Shown here: one piece after another, positions 14,723 through 22,204 of the stretch
Layout of the letters: each line of letters begins with the position of its first letter
Position numbering within the stretch: the stretch's first letter is position 1
Assembly (NCBI RefSeq): GCF_002087075.1
Contig: NZ_MWSM01000029.1
Span: 1 to 25,133 of the forward strand
Length of the DNA stretch: 25,133 bases
Origin: Streptococcus pseudopneumoniae ATCC BAA-960 = CCUG 49455
GTDB lineage: Bacteria > Bacillota > Bacilli > Lactobacillales > Streptococcaceae
Direction: 5' to 3'
Notes under the pieces: generated by a model
The model's database searches: none
Told to the model about the DNA's origin: nothing
Seen by the model: the letters and a program-made list of their open reading frames with translations, nothing else
Translations under genes and position numbers: made by a program

Positions 14723-14833
14723 ATTGATTATTTAAGTAAAAATCGAATTAGAACTAAACTAAAAGGATTCAGTCCTATCAAATACAGAATTTAATCCTTA
14801 ACATAAAGATAATGACTAACTTTTTGAGAAGTG
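14723..14833 (+). mobile_element. Second IS3-type 3'-end remnant
   Basis: Reading plus from 14723 gives IDYLSKNRIRTKLKGFSP then IKYRI and a stop at 14792-14794. This is a degraded copy of the C-terminus seen at 470-560 (IDYCNNKRIKVKLKGLSP). It is followed at 14812-14830 by TGACTAACTTTTTGAGAAG, a worn version of the IS right end at 569-588. Only the last about 110 bp of the element remain. Confidence 0.75.
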
Positions 14834-14874
14834 ATGTTATTTTTCTAAAACAAAATAAGTAAAGTGTGTATTAT

Positions 14875-14950
14875 TTTCGTGAAGTAAAAACGGGATTTGC
14901 TTCACCTAATCTTTCTTTAATGAAGCAAATCCCGTTTTTACTTCACGAAA
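14875..14950. repeat. Perfect 30-bp inverted repeat downstream of the second fic gene
   Basis: Left arm 14875-14904 and right arm 14921-14950 are perfect reverse complements around a 16-nt loop; the arms begin TTTCGTGAAGTAAAAACGGG. The following DNA repeats part of it (GTGAAGCAAAACGAAG at 14961-14976, with TGAAGC/GCTTCA as a smaller hairpin). There is no T-run after it on either strand, so a simple terminator is not the best reading. The arms have not drifted, which suggests recent origin or selection. Confidence 0.9.
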
Positions 14951-14994
14951 GAAAGTAGAAGTGAAGCAAAACGAAGATGAGCTTCAATATAAAA

Positions 14995-16116
14995 TTATTG
15001 AACTATTCTTAGCAGGTGTGGACAAAAGTAAGTACGATTTCTTTGAGCAGAGTCTGTTGAAAGAAATTCTTCATCAATTAATTTATTTAATAATGTATAT
15101 ACAGTACGTTCAGAGATACTGAGGTGTTTGCTGACTTGTTTTGCTTTAAAAATTGGAGAAGAGAAAATGAAATCAAGAAGTTGAATACCAGAGACAGAAT
15201 TCAATTTTGGTATTATTTCTTCTTTCATCTTATTATAAAGATTTAAGATATCCTGTGCCTTTTTTGTACTCTCTTCTGCTGAGAAAATTACTCCTTCCAA
15301 ATAGTATTTAAACCAATCTTTCCAGTTATTATTTTTAGAGATGTTTGATAAATGAGAGATATATAGTGATCGATCACTTTCAAAATATGAACTCATGTAA
15401 AATGTAGGATAAGATAGCAATTCTTGGTAGTAAAGAAACAGTGGGATTAACAATCTTCCTATTCGACCATTACCATCTTCGAATGGATGAATCATTTCAA
15501 ATTGAGCATGTACAATAGCTGATTGAACTAATAAGTCTAAATCATCATGATGCATATATTGTTCTAAATTGGACATATACTCCGTAGTTTGTTCTGGCGG
15601 AACTGGTGTGTAAGAGATAGTTGCTCTACTTCCAATGTAATTTTGAGTTCTTTTAAAATTTCCTGGATTCTTGCTGCTTCCTCTAACGTTATCCAATAGA
15701 ATTTTATGCATCTCTTTTATTATTCTATTAGATAATGGTAACCCTCTAGAGTTATTGTCATTAATTGTAGTAATATTTTCGAGAGCATAAAAAAGTGCTT
15801 TTCGATAATTAATAATTTCATGTAGTTCATCACGTTCTATATCAACCTTATTACCTGCTTCGTAATTTAGTAGGTCTTCTAGAGTTGCATGAGTACCTTC
15901 AAGTTTTGAGGAAAGGACGGCTTCTTGGCTGAGCAATGGTGAAATTAGTAGCATTGGATTGATAATAGATGCTAAAAATCCTTCATAGGTTCCAATAGCT
16001 ATACCTGCTTTAGAAACTAATCTAATTATTTGTGGATCTGTATATATTGAAGTATAGTCAAATGGAAGTTTTTCTGGTAAATAGGGTTTAGGTATGTTTT
16101 TAAATGTATTATTCAT
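14995..16116 (-). CDS. Second Fic-domain protein with N-terminal inhibitory motif
   Basis: A 373-residue Fic protein with a Fic_N-type region, the inhibitory motif SSKLEG at residues 69-74 and the complete catalytic loop HPFEDGNGRIGR at 210-221. The target-binding flap is ATISYTPVPP (165-174). The C-terminus is a winged helix (QLLDFIFSS, then KQVSKHLSISERTVYTLLNKL) as in DNA-binding Fic proteins. It is a different subtype from the Fic at 9187. The start has AGGA about 9 nt upstream. Its sequence is AT-rich. It is transcribed away from rpmG/rpmF and toward the 30-bp inverted repeat. Substrate unknown. Confidence 0.9.
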   Translation of the reverse strand: MNNTFKNIPKPYLPEKLPFDYTSIYTDPQIIRLVSKAGIAIGTYEGFLASIINPMLLISPLLSQEAVLSSKLEGTHATLEDLLNYEAGNKVDIERDELHEIINYRKALFYALENITTINDNNSRGLPLSNRIIKEMHKILLDNVRGSSKNPGNFKRTQNYIGSRATISYTPVPPEQTTEYMSNLEQYMHHDDLDLLVQSAIVHAQFEMIHPFEDGNGRIGRLLIPLFLYYQELLSYPTFYMSSYFESDRSLYISHLSNISKNNNWKDWFKYYLEGVIFSAEESTKKAQDILNLYNKMKEEIIPKLNSVSGIQLLDFIFSSPIFKAKQVSKHLSISERTVYTLLNKLIDEEFLSTDSAQRNRTYFCPHLLRIVQ

Positions 16117-16586
16117 GTTTATAATTCCTATTAAAATTTTTTCTCAATATTTTTATTATAGAAAGCCAATGTAGTGAGTGACTATAACCTGTACTTGAAT
16201 TATATTTCTAAGGTATATTGACAAGTATATGAAAATCAAGTAAAAAAGTAAACTGGATTGTCAATTTAAATCTTTGATTTTATGATATTTTTTAAAATAG
16301 TAATGTAAATATTTTTAGAGTTTAAGTTTGATTAAAAGTGTGTATCTTCATTAAGTATAGATTGAAAGGATTAATGTTGAACAATTTTAATGAGATGCTA
16401 AAAACGGAATATAAATGTTTGTTTTATTTCATTATAACACAGAGATAAGAAAAAATAGATAGCGAGACGAGTTTAAATAGGATTACTCGTTATGAAATGT
16501 TAATTACTTTTGATGGCTTAACAAATATTATCAATAATGTAGTCATTCGAATGATTCTCATTGCAATGTACTGAAATTAACAAAAA
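16117..16586. other. Intergenic region without a gene
   Basis: About 470 bp, very AT-rich, with no credible reading frame on either strand. A minus-strand TATAAT (16160-16155) could serve the second fic gene. TTGACA at 16218-16223 with TAAAAA 17 nt later is a weak plus-strand promoter-like pair leading to no gene. Some degraded sequence is possible. Confidence 0.5.
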
Positions 16587-16612
16587 GAAAAAACGCTTGA
16601 ATCAGCGTTTTT
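16587..16612 (-). terminator. Intrinsic terminator after rpmG
   Basis: On the minus strand AAAAACGCT and AGCGTTTTTT pair around GATTCA and run into a T-rich tail. It ends the rpmF-rpmG transcript. Confidence 0.8.
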
Positions 16613-16638
16613 CTTCTGTATTGATTCGTATTGAATGC

Positions 16639-16788
16639 TTACTTCACTTCTGTAAACACAACGTGTTTGCGAAGTTTTGGTGAGTATTTCTTCAATTGAA
16701 GACGGTCTGGAGTGTTACGTTTGTTTTTAGAAGTAAGGTACAAGCGTTCACCAGATTCTTTGTGTTCAAGTGTAATATTTACGCGCAT
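16639..16788 (-). CDS. rpmG: 50S ribosomal protein L33
   Basis: A 49-residue protein beginning [20 protein letters not shown] and ending KHVVFTEVK: ribosomal protein L33 of the large subunit. It lacks the CxxC pairs of zinc-binding L33, so it is the zinc-free paralogue type, which bacteria favour under zinc limitation when both types exist. The RBS GGGAGA lies 4-5 nt before the ATG. It follows rpmF by 15 nt as one operon and ends at the terminator 16587-16612. Confidence 0.96.
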
Positions 16789-16803
16789 GGTATCTCCCTT
16801 CTA

Positions 16804-16986
16804 TTATTCAGCTGATGCAGCTTTAGCGATTTTACGTCCTTTGTAGTATCCTTTAAGTGATACACGGTGAGAACGTGAGTAATCTCCAGTAGTTTCGTCA
16901 AAGTTTACAGATGGAGCTGTTACTTTGTAGTGTGTACGACGTTTGTTTTTCTTCGCTTTTGAAGTGCGACGTGCAGGTACTGCCAT
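16804..16986 (-). CDS. rpmF: 50S ribosomal protein L32
   Basis: A 60-residue protein beginning [20 protein letters not shown], the typical L32 N-terminus, with [13 protein letters not shown] near the end. There are no cysteines, so no zinc site. Strong RBS AAAGGAG is 6 nt upstream. First gene of the rpmF-rpmG operon, with its promoter at 17044-17072. Confidence 0.97.
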
Positions 16987-17043
16987 TTTAATTTCTCCTT
17001 TTAAGATATAATTCAGTTAGGTTTGATTTTCATCAACTTTAAT

Positions 17044-17072
17044 AGTATATCAAAACTTTTTTGTAAAGTAAA
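17044..17072 (-). promoter_or_regulatory. Promoter of rpmF-rpmG
   Basis: Minus-strand TTTACT, 17 nt, then TATACT (17049-17044) with an extended TG (TGATATACT). Confidence 0.6.
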
Positions 17073-17089
17073 GTTACTTGACAAAAAAA

Positions 17090-17130
17090 GATGAAAAAAT
17101 TCTCCTATTCGGCACGGCAGACAGGAGAAG
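17090..17130 (-). terminator. Intrinsic terminator after the small ribbon-helix-helix gene
   Basis: On the minus strand TTCTCCT and AGGAGAA pair around a 16-nt loop and are followed by TTTTTTC. It separates the small two-gene unit from rpmF. Confidence 0.75.
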
Positions 17131-17133
17131 GTG

Positions 17134-17333
17134 TTAAATATCAATCTCAAATGGTTCGTCAATGGTTTCTGATACGTATTTTCCGTCTTTCTTCCGTTGT
17201 TTGACACATTCTGTGAGGAGATATTCGATTTGCCCATTGACTGAACGAAAGTCATCTTCTGCCCATGATGTGAGTGCAGCGTATAACTTTGTTGAGAGTC
17301 GAAGGGGGATCTGCTTTTTTTAGCTTCAACCAT
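17134..17333 (-). pseudogene. Arc-type ribbon-helix-helix protein gene, frameshifted in an A-run
   Basis: From the ATG at 17333 the frame reads MVEAKK and then goes out of frame at an A7 run (rc of 17317-17323). If one A is added it continues [20 protein letters not shown], then [10 protein letters not shown] and FEIDI, stopping at 17134-17136. That gives 66 residues with the beta-strand and two-helix layout of Arc/RHH DNA-binding proteins. The length of 200 nt is one short of 67 codons, which fits a single-base loss. As it stands, translation leaves the family frame after about six residues. The gene starts 2 nt after the stop of the partner gene at 17336. The change could be a real mutation, reversible slippage, or a sequencing error. 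Confidence 0.75.
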
Positions 17334-17335
17334 CT

Positions 17336-17491
17336 TTAGTAAAGACTTCCCGTGTTGACAATTGGTTGTGCATCATGATTGCCACAAAGAACGACAAGGA
17401 GATTTGAAACCATGGCAGCTTTTCGTTCTTCGTCAATCTCTACCAATTCCCCTTCATTGAGCCGTTCCAGTGTCGTTTCAACCATTCCCAT
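17336..17491 (-). CDS. Small protein, partner of the ribbon-helix-helix gene
   Basis: A 51-residue acidic protein beginning MGMVETTLERLNEGELVEID and ending NTGSLY. I recognise no domain. The frame is open further upstream, but the operator and promoter lie there. I therefore place the start at 17491 (or the ATG at 17485); both would have a very short leader, and no strong RBS is visible. It is translated just before the RHH gene (2 nt apart), so they form one operon with an operator in its promoter, the layout of small autoregulated pairs such as toxin-antitoxin or regulator units. Function not known. Confidence 0.6.
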   Translation of the reverse strand: MGMVETTLERLNEGELVEIDEERKAAMVSNLLVVLCGNHDAQPIVNTGSLY

Positions 17492-17495
17492 TATT

Positions 17496-17514
17496 TGATA
17501 TCTAAATGATATCA
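17496..17514. promoter_or_regulatory. Operator palindrome in the promoter of the small RHH operon
   Basis: TGATATC, 5 nt, GATATCA is a perfect 7-bp inverted repeat. It overlaps the -10 box TATCAT of a minus-strand promoter whose -35 TTGACT is 16 nt upstream (near 17529-17534). A ribbon-helix-helix dimer pair is a natural candidate to bind it; this is inference. Confidence 0.65.
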
Positions 17515-17638
17515 CTTTGTTTTTAAAAGTCAATAGAAAGTTGAAAATAATCACTAAAAACTTTCAGCCCAATAATTTCTTTTAAAAGGTGAGATTATAT
17601 TGTGCTCAAATACTCTTTTATTCTTATAACTTTTACAC

Positions 17639-17644
17639 TATAAT
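17639..17644 (+). promoter_or_regulatory. -10 box of the PTS operon
   Basis: TATAAT 22 nt before the start codon of the regulator gene. The -35 region (TTTTAT around 17616) is weak, as expected of a promoter that needs an activator. I see no certain cre site. Confidence 0.45.
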
Positions 17645-17665
17645 TGTAGTTAGAAAGGAAGAGAA

Positions 17666-19696
17666 ATGTTTGATTATAGAGCACTAGTTATTTTGATGAC
17701 TTTGATGGATCATTGTGAGCTATCATTATATGAATTATCTGTTAAGGTGAGCTTACCTATAAAGGAAGTCAAAGAAGGAATAGATTATTTAGTGCCTTAT
17801 CTAGCTAATAAAGGGATAGTGCTGGATAAAAAACAAGGTCGCTATAGTTTATCAAATCGTACGAAGCAGTCTTTGACAGATATTATTAAGTCGGATGAAT
17901 TGGTTTTACCAAAGTCGACTCGCTTAGCTTTAATCTATCTTTACACTTTTTGCCGATTAGATTTTATATCGAATAATCATTACCAAGACTTTTTGAAAGT
18001 AAGTAAGAATACAACCTTATCTGATATTCAATCATTAAGAAAGATTATGTTAGATAATGATTTGGAGCTAGGGTACAGTAGAGCAAAAGGTTATACTTTA
18101 CACGGTTCAGAGTGGAATAAGCACCGCTTAGCTTTTCAAATGGTTAGTGAGTTGCTGGAATCCTCCATAGGGATTTGGGGTTTGGATTATGTTTTATCCA
18201 GTTGGGGGTATTCATTAACTTATGATTTGATAAATCAGGTAGTTAAAGATTATTATGAGAAGCTACAGCTAGTACCTATTGTTAATCAATTAAAAGTTTA
18301 CCTTTTCGGTTTAGTATTCATTCTGTGTAGGTATCAAAGGGATGTTGAAAGAGTATGTCTTTCAGAGACATTAGTATCTCCTGTTATTCAAGATATAACC
18401 ACTATTTTATTGGATACAGTGGTTGATTTGGGAATTATAGATACGGTGTTTTCTGAGGATGATTATCGCTATATCACCGTTTTATTATCAAGTTGCTTTG
18501 AAGGTGAAGTAGATGTTGCTCCGGTTTACTTTAATCAATTAACAGAGGCTATTATAAGTAGAATGGAAGATATTTCTTTGTTACATTTTAAACAAAGGGA
18601 AGGATTGAGAGAAAATCTTCGCCGCCACCTTATACCGGCTTACTATAGATTAAAGTTCGGCCTACCTAGTTCAAATGAATATGTATTGCATGTTAAAGAA
18701 CATTATCCTGATTTATTTGAATTAGTCAAAGATTCTTTGATGCCCTTGATGGACGCTATTGACAATCCCATACCTGATAGTGAAACAGCATATTTTGTTA
18801 TCCATTTCGGAGGTTATTTAAAGAAAGCAGATACTTTGCCTCAAAAATGGTATAAAGCAGCAATCATTTGTCCTAATGGTGTTAGTTCTTCATTGATGTT
18901 AAAAGAGAATCTATTAGCATTATTTCCTCAAATTGAGTTTATAGGAACCTTAAAGATTGATGATTTACAGGTGAAAGCTAGTAGTGACTATGATATGGTT
19001 TTTTCTACCATAAAGGTGGAGACAGAAAAGCCAAATTATCTAGTTTCGGTTATGATGACTGAAGAGCAAGCAATACAACTAGTAGAACTAGTGTTAAAAG
19101 ATTTTCCGAATTTAGAGTATGGGGATTTTGAGATTGAACAAATCCTGAATATTGTCAAAAAATATGGAATTATTACACAAGAATTGGAATTAAGATTGGC
19201 GTTAAAGAATTATCTTTATCAAAAAAATGATCGAAAGGAAATTGTACCAGTGCTAGAACAACTTATTACCAAAGAAACCTATCAGGTTAGTTCGCAAAAA
19301 TTAGGATGGAAGGAGGCGATTCGTTTAGCAGCTAAACCGCTTTTGGATCAAGATAAGATAACTGAGAACTACCCTGAGGCAATGATTCAAAAAGTAGAAG
19401 AGTTTGGGCCTTTTATTAATTTAGGGAAGGGAGTAGCAATTCCTCACGCTCGGCCAGATGAAGGTGTGAATGAAATAGGAATGTCAATGTTAGTTTTGGA
19501 AGAACCGATTTATTTATTGGATAATCCAGAACAAGAGGTAAGATTGTTGATTTGTATTGCAGCCATTGATAATGAGAGTCATTTAAAGGCTTTGTCACAT
19601 TTAACAACAATTTTAAGAGATAAAAATCATGTTCAAACTTTAATATCATCAAAAAACTATGATGACATTAAAATGATAATTAAACAGGAGGATTAG
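17666..19696 (+). CDS. PRD-domain transcriptional regulator with EIIB- and EIIA-like domains
   Basis: A 676-residue regulator of the BglG/LicR/MtlR type. It has N-terminal helix-turn-helix regions (about 1-170), two PTS regulation domains (about 190-400), an EIIB-like domain with Cys402 in the phosphorylation loop (AIICPNGVSS), and an EIIA domain (about 530-676) with the active-site His594 in VAIPHARPDEG. Such proteins sense sugar flux through phosphorylation by HPr and by the cognate EII, and switch on their operon. The RBS GGAAGAG ends close before the ATG at 17666. The PTS EIIB gene follows after 3 nt, so regulator and targets are co-transcribed. UlaR and its relatives are the closest match by domain order. 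Activity on DNA is inferred. Confidence 0.9.
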   Translation: MFDYRALVILMTLMDHCELSLYELSVKVSLPIKEVKEGIDYLVPYLANKGIVLDKKQGRYSLSNRTKQSLTDIIKSDELVLPKSTRLALIYLYTFCRLDFISNNHYQDFLKVSKNTTLSDIQSLRKIMLDNDLELGYSRAKGYTLHGSEWNKHRLAFQMVSELLESSIGIWGLDYVLSSWGYSLTYDLINQVVKDYYEKLQLVPIVNQLKVYLFGLVFILCRYQRDVERVCLSETLVSPVIQDITTILLDTVVDLGIIDTVFSEDDYRYITVLLSSCFEGEVDVAPVYFNQLTEAIISRMEDISLLHFKQREGLRENLRRHLIPAYYRLKFGLPSSNEYVLHVKEHYPDLFELVKDSLMPLMDAIDNPIPDSETAYFVIHFGGYLKKADTLPQKWYKAAIICPNGVSSSLMLKENLLALFPQIEFIGTLKIDDLQVKASSDYDMVFSTIKVETEKPNYLVSVMMTEEQAIQLVELVLKDFPNLEYGDFEIEQILNIVKKYGIITQELELRLALKNYLYQKNDRKEIVPVLEQLITKETYQVSSQKLGWKEAIRLAAKPLLDQDKITENYPEAMIQKVEEFGPFINLGKGVAIPHARPDEGVNEIGMSMLVLEEPIYLLDNPEQEVRLLICIAAIDNESHLKALSHLTTILRDKNHVQTLISSKNYDDIKMIIKQED

Positions 19697-19699
19697 ATA

Positions 19700-19984
19700 A
19701 TGTTAAAAATTGGTACAGCTTGTGGTTCAGGATTAGGTTCAAGTTTTATGGTACAGATGAATATTGAATCTGTATTGAGTGATTTGAATGTTTCAGATGT
19801 AGAAGTTGAACATTATGATTTAGGTGGAGCAGATCCAAATGCAGCTGATATTTGGATTGTTGGTCGTGATCTAGCTGATTCAGCTAGTCATCTTGGAGAT
19901 GTTCGTATCTTAAATAGTATTATTGATATGGATGAACTACGAGAATTAATTACTAAACTTTGTGAAGAAAAAGGACTTATATAG
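19700..19984 (+). CDS. PTS EIIB component, ascorbate (SgaB) type
   Basis: A 94-residue phosphocarrier with the P-loop-like active site GTACGSGLGSSFMVQ; Cys8 takes the phosphate from EIIA and gives it to the sugar in EIIC. The sequence is of the lactose/ascorbate EIIB type, SgaB branch. It lies 3 nt after the regulator and 12 nt before the EIIC gene. Confidence 0.93.
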   Translation: MLKIGTACGSGLGSSFMVQMNIESVLSDLNVSDVEVEHYDLGGADPNAADIWIVGRDLADSASHLGDVRILNSIIDMDELRELITKLCEEKGLI

Positions 19985-19996
19985 GAGGCTAGCGTC

Positions 19997-21343
19997 ATGA
20001 TGAAGTTCATATTGGATATTGTTAGTACACCAGCTATTTTAGTAGCTTTAATTGCAATTTTAGGATTAGTTCTTCAGAAGAAGAAATTACCTGATATTAT
20101 TAAAGGTGGAATTAAGACCTTTGTTGGTTTCTTAGTTGTATCTGGTGGTGCAGGAATTGTACAAAATTCTTTAAATCCATTTGGTACCATGTTTGAGCAT
20201 GCTTTTCATTTATCTGGCGTTGTGCCGAATAATGAAGCAATTGTAGCTGTAGCTTTAACAACATATGGCTCAGCTACTGCAATGATTATGTTTGCAGGCA
20301 TGGTGTTCAATATCTTAATCGCTCGTTTTACTCGATTTAAATATATTTTTTTAACAGGGCACCACACTCTATATATGGCATGTATGATTGCGGTCATTTT
20401 ATCAGTTGCTGGCTTTACTAGCTTGCCTCTTATCTTACTAGGAGGATTAGCACTCGGTATTATTATGAGTATTTCCCCAGCATTTGTGCAAAAATATATG
20501 GTTCAATTAACTGGAAATGACAAGGTGGCTTTAGGTCATTTCAGTTCTTTGGGATATTGGTTGAGTGGTTTTACTGGTAGCCTTATCGGTGACAAATCAA
20601 AATCAACAGAGGACATTAAATTTCCAAAGAGTTTAGCTTTTTTACGTGATAGCACTGTTAGTATTACTTTATCCATGGCAGTTATTTACATTATTGTAGC
20701 TATCTTTGCAGGGTCAGAATATATAGAAAAAGAAATCAGTAGTGGTACAAGTGGTCTAGTTTATGCTTTACAATTAGCAGGTCAATTTGCAGCAGGGGTA
20801 TTTGTTATTTTAGCAGGTGTTCGCCTTATTTTGGGTGAAATTGTTCCAGCCTTTAAAGGTATTTCAGAGCGTCTTGTACCTAATTCAAAACCTGCTTTGG
20901 ATTGTCCGATTGTTTATACTTATGCACCCAATGCAGTTCTAATTGGATTTATCTCTAGTTTTATTGGTGGTTTAGTAAGTATGGCAATTATGATTGCTTC
21001 AGGAACGGTTGTTATCTTACCAGGCGTTGTGCCTCATTTCTTCTGTGGAGCGACTGCAGGTGTCATTGGGAATGCATCTGGTGGTGTTCGTGGAGCCACT
21101 ATTGGAGCATTTTTACAAGGTATTTTAATCAGTTTTCTTCCAGTCTTTTTAATGCCAGTTTTGGGAGGACTTGGTTTCCAAGGATCAACTTTCTCAGATG
21201 CAGATTTTGGTCTATCAGGAATTATTTTAGGAATGTTAAATCAATTTGGTTCACAAGCAGGCATTGTGATTGGTCTTGTTCTTATTCTAGCAGTTATGTT
21301 TGGAGTATCCTTTATTAAAAAGCCATCTGCAAAGGAGGAGTAA
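19997..21343 (+). CDS. PTS EIIC component, ascorbate (SgaT) type
   Basis: A 448-residue membrane permease of the SgaT/UlaA family. It has many hydrophobic helices, the GGIKTFVGFLVVSGGAGIVQ stretch (about 36-55) of this family, TGHHTLYMAC at about 120-129, and further conserved segments FCGATAGVIGNA and FLQGILISFLP. It imports and phosphorylates a sugar acid or related compound with EIIB. L-ascorbate is the classic substrate of the family, but the neighbouring transketolase pair instead of ula catabolic genes suggests a different or pentose-like substrate here. AGGAGG lies 7 nt before the start. The next gene follows after 3 nt. Confidence 0.92.
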   Translation: MMKFILDIVSTPAILVALIAILGLVLQKKKLPDIIKGGIKTFVGFLVVSGGAGIVQNSLNPFGTMFEHAFHLSGVVPNNEAIVAVALTTYGSATAMIMFAGMVFNILIARFTRFKYIFLTGHHTLYMACMIAVILSVAGFTSLPLILLGGLALGIIMSISPAFVQKYMVQLTGNDKVALGHFSSLGYWLSGFTGSLIGDKSKSTEDIKFPKSLAFLRDSTVSITLSMAVIYIIVAIFAGSEYIEKEISSGTSGLVYALQLAGQFAAGVFVILAGVRLILGEIVPAFKGISERLVPNSKPALDCPIVYTYAPNAVLIGFISSFIGGLVSMAIMIASGTVVILPGVVPHFFCGATAGVIGNASGGVRGATIGAFLQGILISFLPVFLMPVLGGLGFQGSTFSDADFGLSGIILGMLNQFGSQAGIVIGLVLILAVMFGVSFIKKPSAKEE

Positions 21344-21346
21344 GGG

Positions 21347-22204
21347 ATGATTTTAAGTGAAAATAGAGAAGATGAGTTAAGAAAATTTGCGACTAACATC
21401 CGATTAAATACTCTTAGAACATTGAATCATCTTGGATTCGGACATTACGGAGGAAGTCTGTCTATCGTAGAAGTTCTAGCAGTGCTTTATGGTGAAATAA
21501 TGCCAATGACTCCAGAAATATTTGCAGCACGAGATAGAGATTATTTCATATTATCAAAAGGTCACGGAGGACCAGCTCTATACAGTACACTCTATTTGAA
21601 TGGTTTCTTTGACAAAGAATTCTTATATTCTTTAAATACAAATGGAACCAAATTACCGTCTCATCCTGATAGAAATCTAACGCCGGGCATAGATATGACA
21701 ACTGGCTCTTTAGGACAGGGAATTAGTGTTGCAACCGGACTTGCATATGGTCAGAGAATAAGAAAAAGTCCCTTTTATACCTATGCTATTGTTGGAGATG
21801 GTGAGTTAAATGAGGGACAATGTTGGGAGGCTATACAGTTTGCTTCTCAGCAACAGTTATCCAACTTAATTGTATTTGTTGATGATAACAAAAAACAATT
21901 AGATGGTTTTACAAAGGATATTTGTAATCCAGGTGACTTCGTAGAAAAATTTTCAGCATTTGGATTTGAATCCATTAGGGTCAAGGGTTCAGATATTAGA
22001 GAAATTTATGAAGGGATTGTCCAATTAAAACAGTCAAATAATTCATCACCTAAGTGCATTGTATTAGATACTATTAAAGGTCAAGGGGTTCAAGAGCTGG
22101 AAGAAATGAAATCCAATCATCATCTTCGCCCTACTGTAGAGGAGAAACAAATGTTAACTTCAGTTGTAGAAAGATTAAGTCAGGAATTGGAGGAAACAGA
22201 ATGA
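21347..22204 (+). CDS. Transketolase, N-terminal subunit
   Basis: A 285-residue protein equal to the thiamine-diphosphate-binding (PP) half of transketolase. It has HPDRN around His106, the TPP/Mg motif GDGELNEG at 150-157 with Asn181 in VDDNKKQLDG, and GHGGPAL at 72-78. It pairs with the next gene to form a complete transketolase that moves two-carbon units between sugar phosphates. The two genes overlap by 4 nt (22201-22204). Split transketolases of this type travel with ascorbate-type PTS genes in streptococci, which suggests that the imported compound enters as a pentose-like phosphate. Confidence 0.95.
   Translation: MILSENREDELRKFATNIRLNTLRTLNHLGFGHYGGSLSIVEVLAVLYGEIMPMTPEIFAARDRDYFILSKGHGGPALYSTLYLNGFFDKEFLYSLNTNGTKLPSHPDRNLTPGIDMTTGSLGQGISVATGLAYGQRIRKSPFYTYAIVGDGELNEGQCWEAIQFASQQQLSNLIVFVDDNKKQLDGFTKDICNPGDFVEKFSAFGFESIRVKGSDIREIYEGIVQLKQSNNSSPKCIVLDTIKGQGVQELEEMKSNHHLRPTVEEKQMLTSVVERLSQELEETE

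Noticed and set aside
16218..16246. TTGACA-17-TAAAAA promoter on the plus strand
   Set aside because: The -10 is poor and no gene or stable hairpin follows, so I did not list it as a promoter.
16470..16570. Short minus-strand frame starting MRIIRMTTLL
   Set aside because: It is short, lacks an RBS, and resembles no family I know; it is most likely chance in AT-rich DNA.
16530..16575. AATGATTCTCATTG-like stretch resembling a Fur box
   Set aside because: The match to a Fur consensus is partial, and no iron-related gene or promoter is next to it.
17013..17333. 106-codon frame starting [13 protein letters not shown]
   Set aside because: Only its first six codons are in the real frame. The rest is the shifted reading of the ribbon-helix-helix gene and runs on through its terminator.
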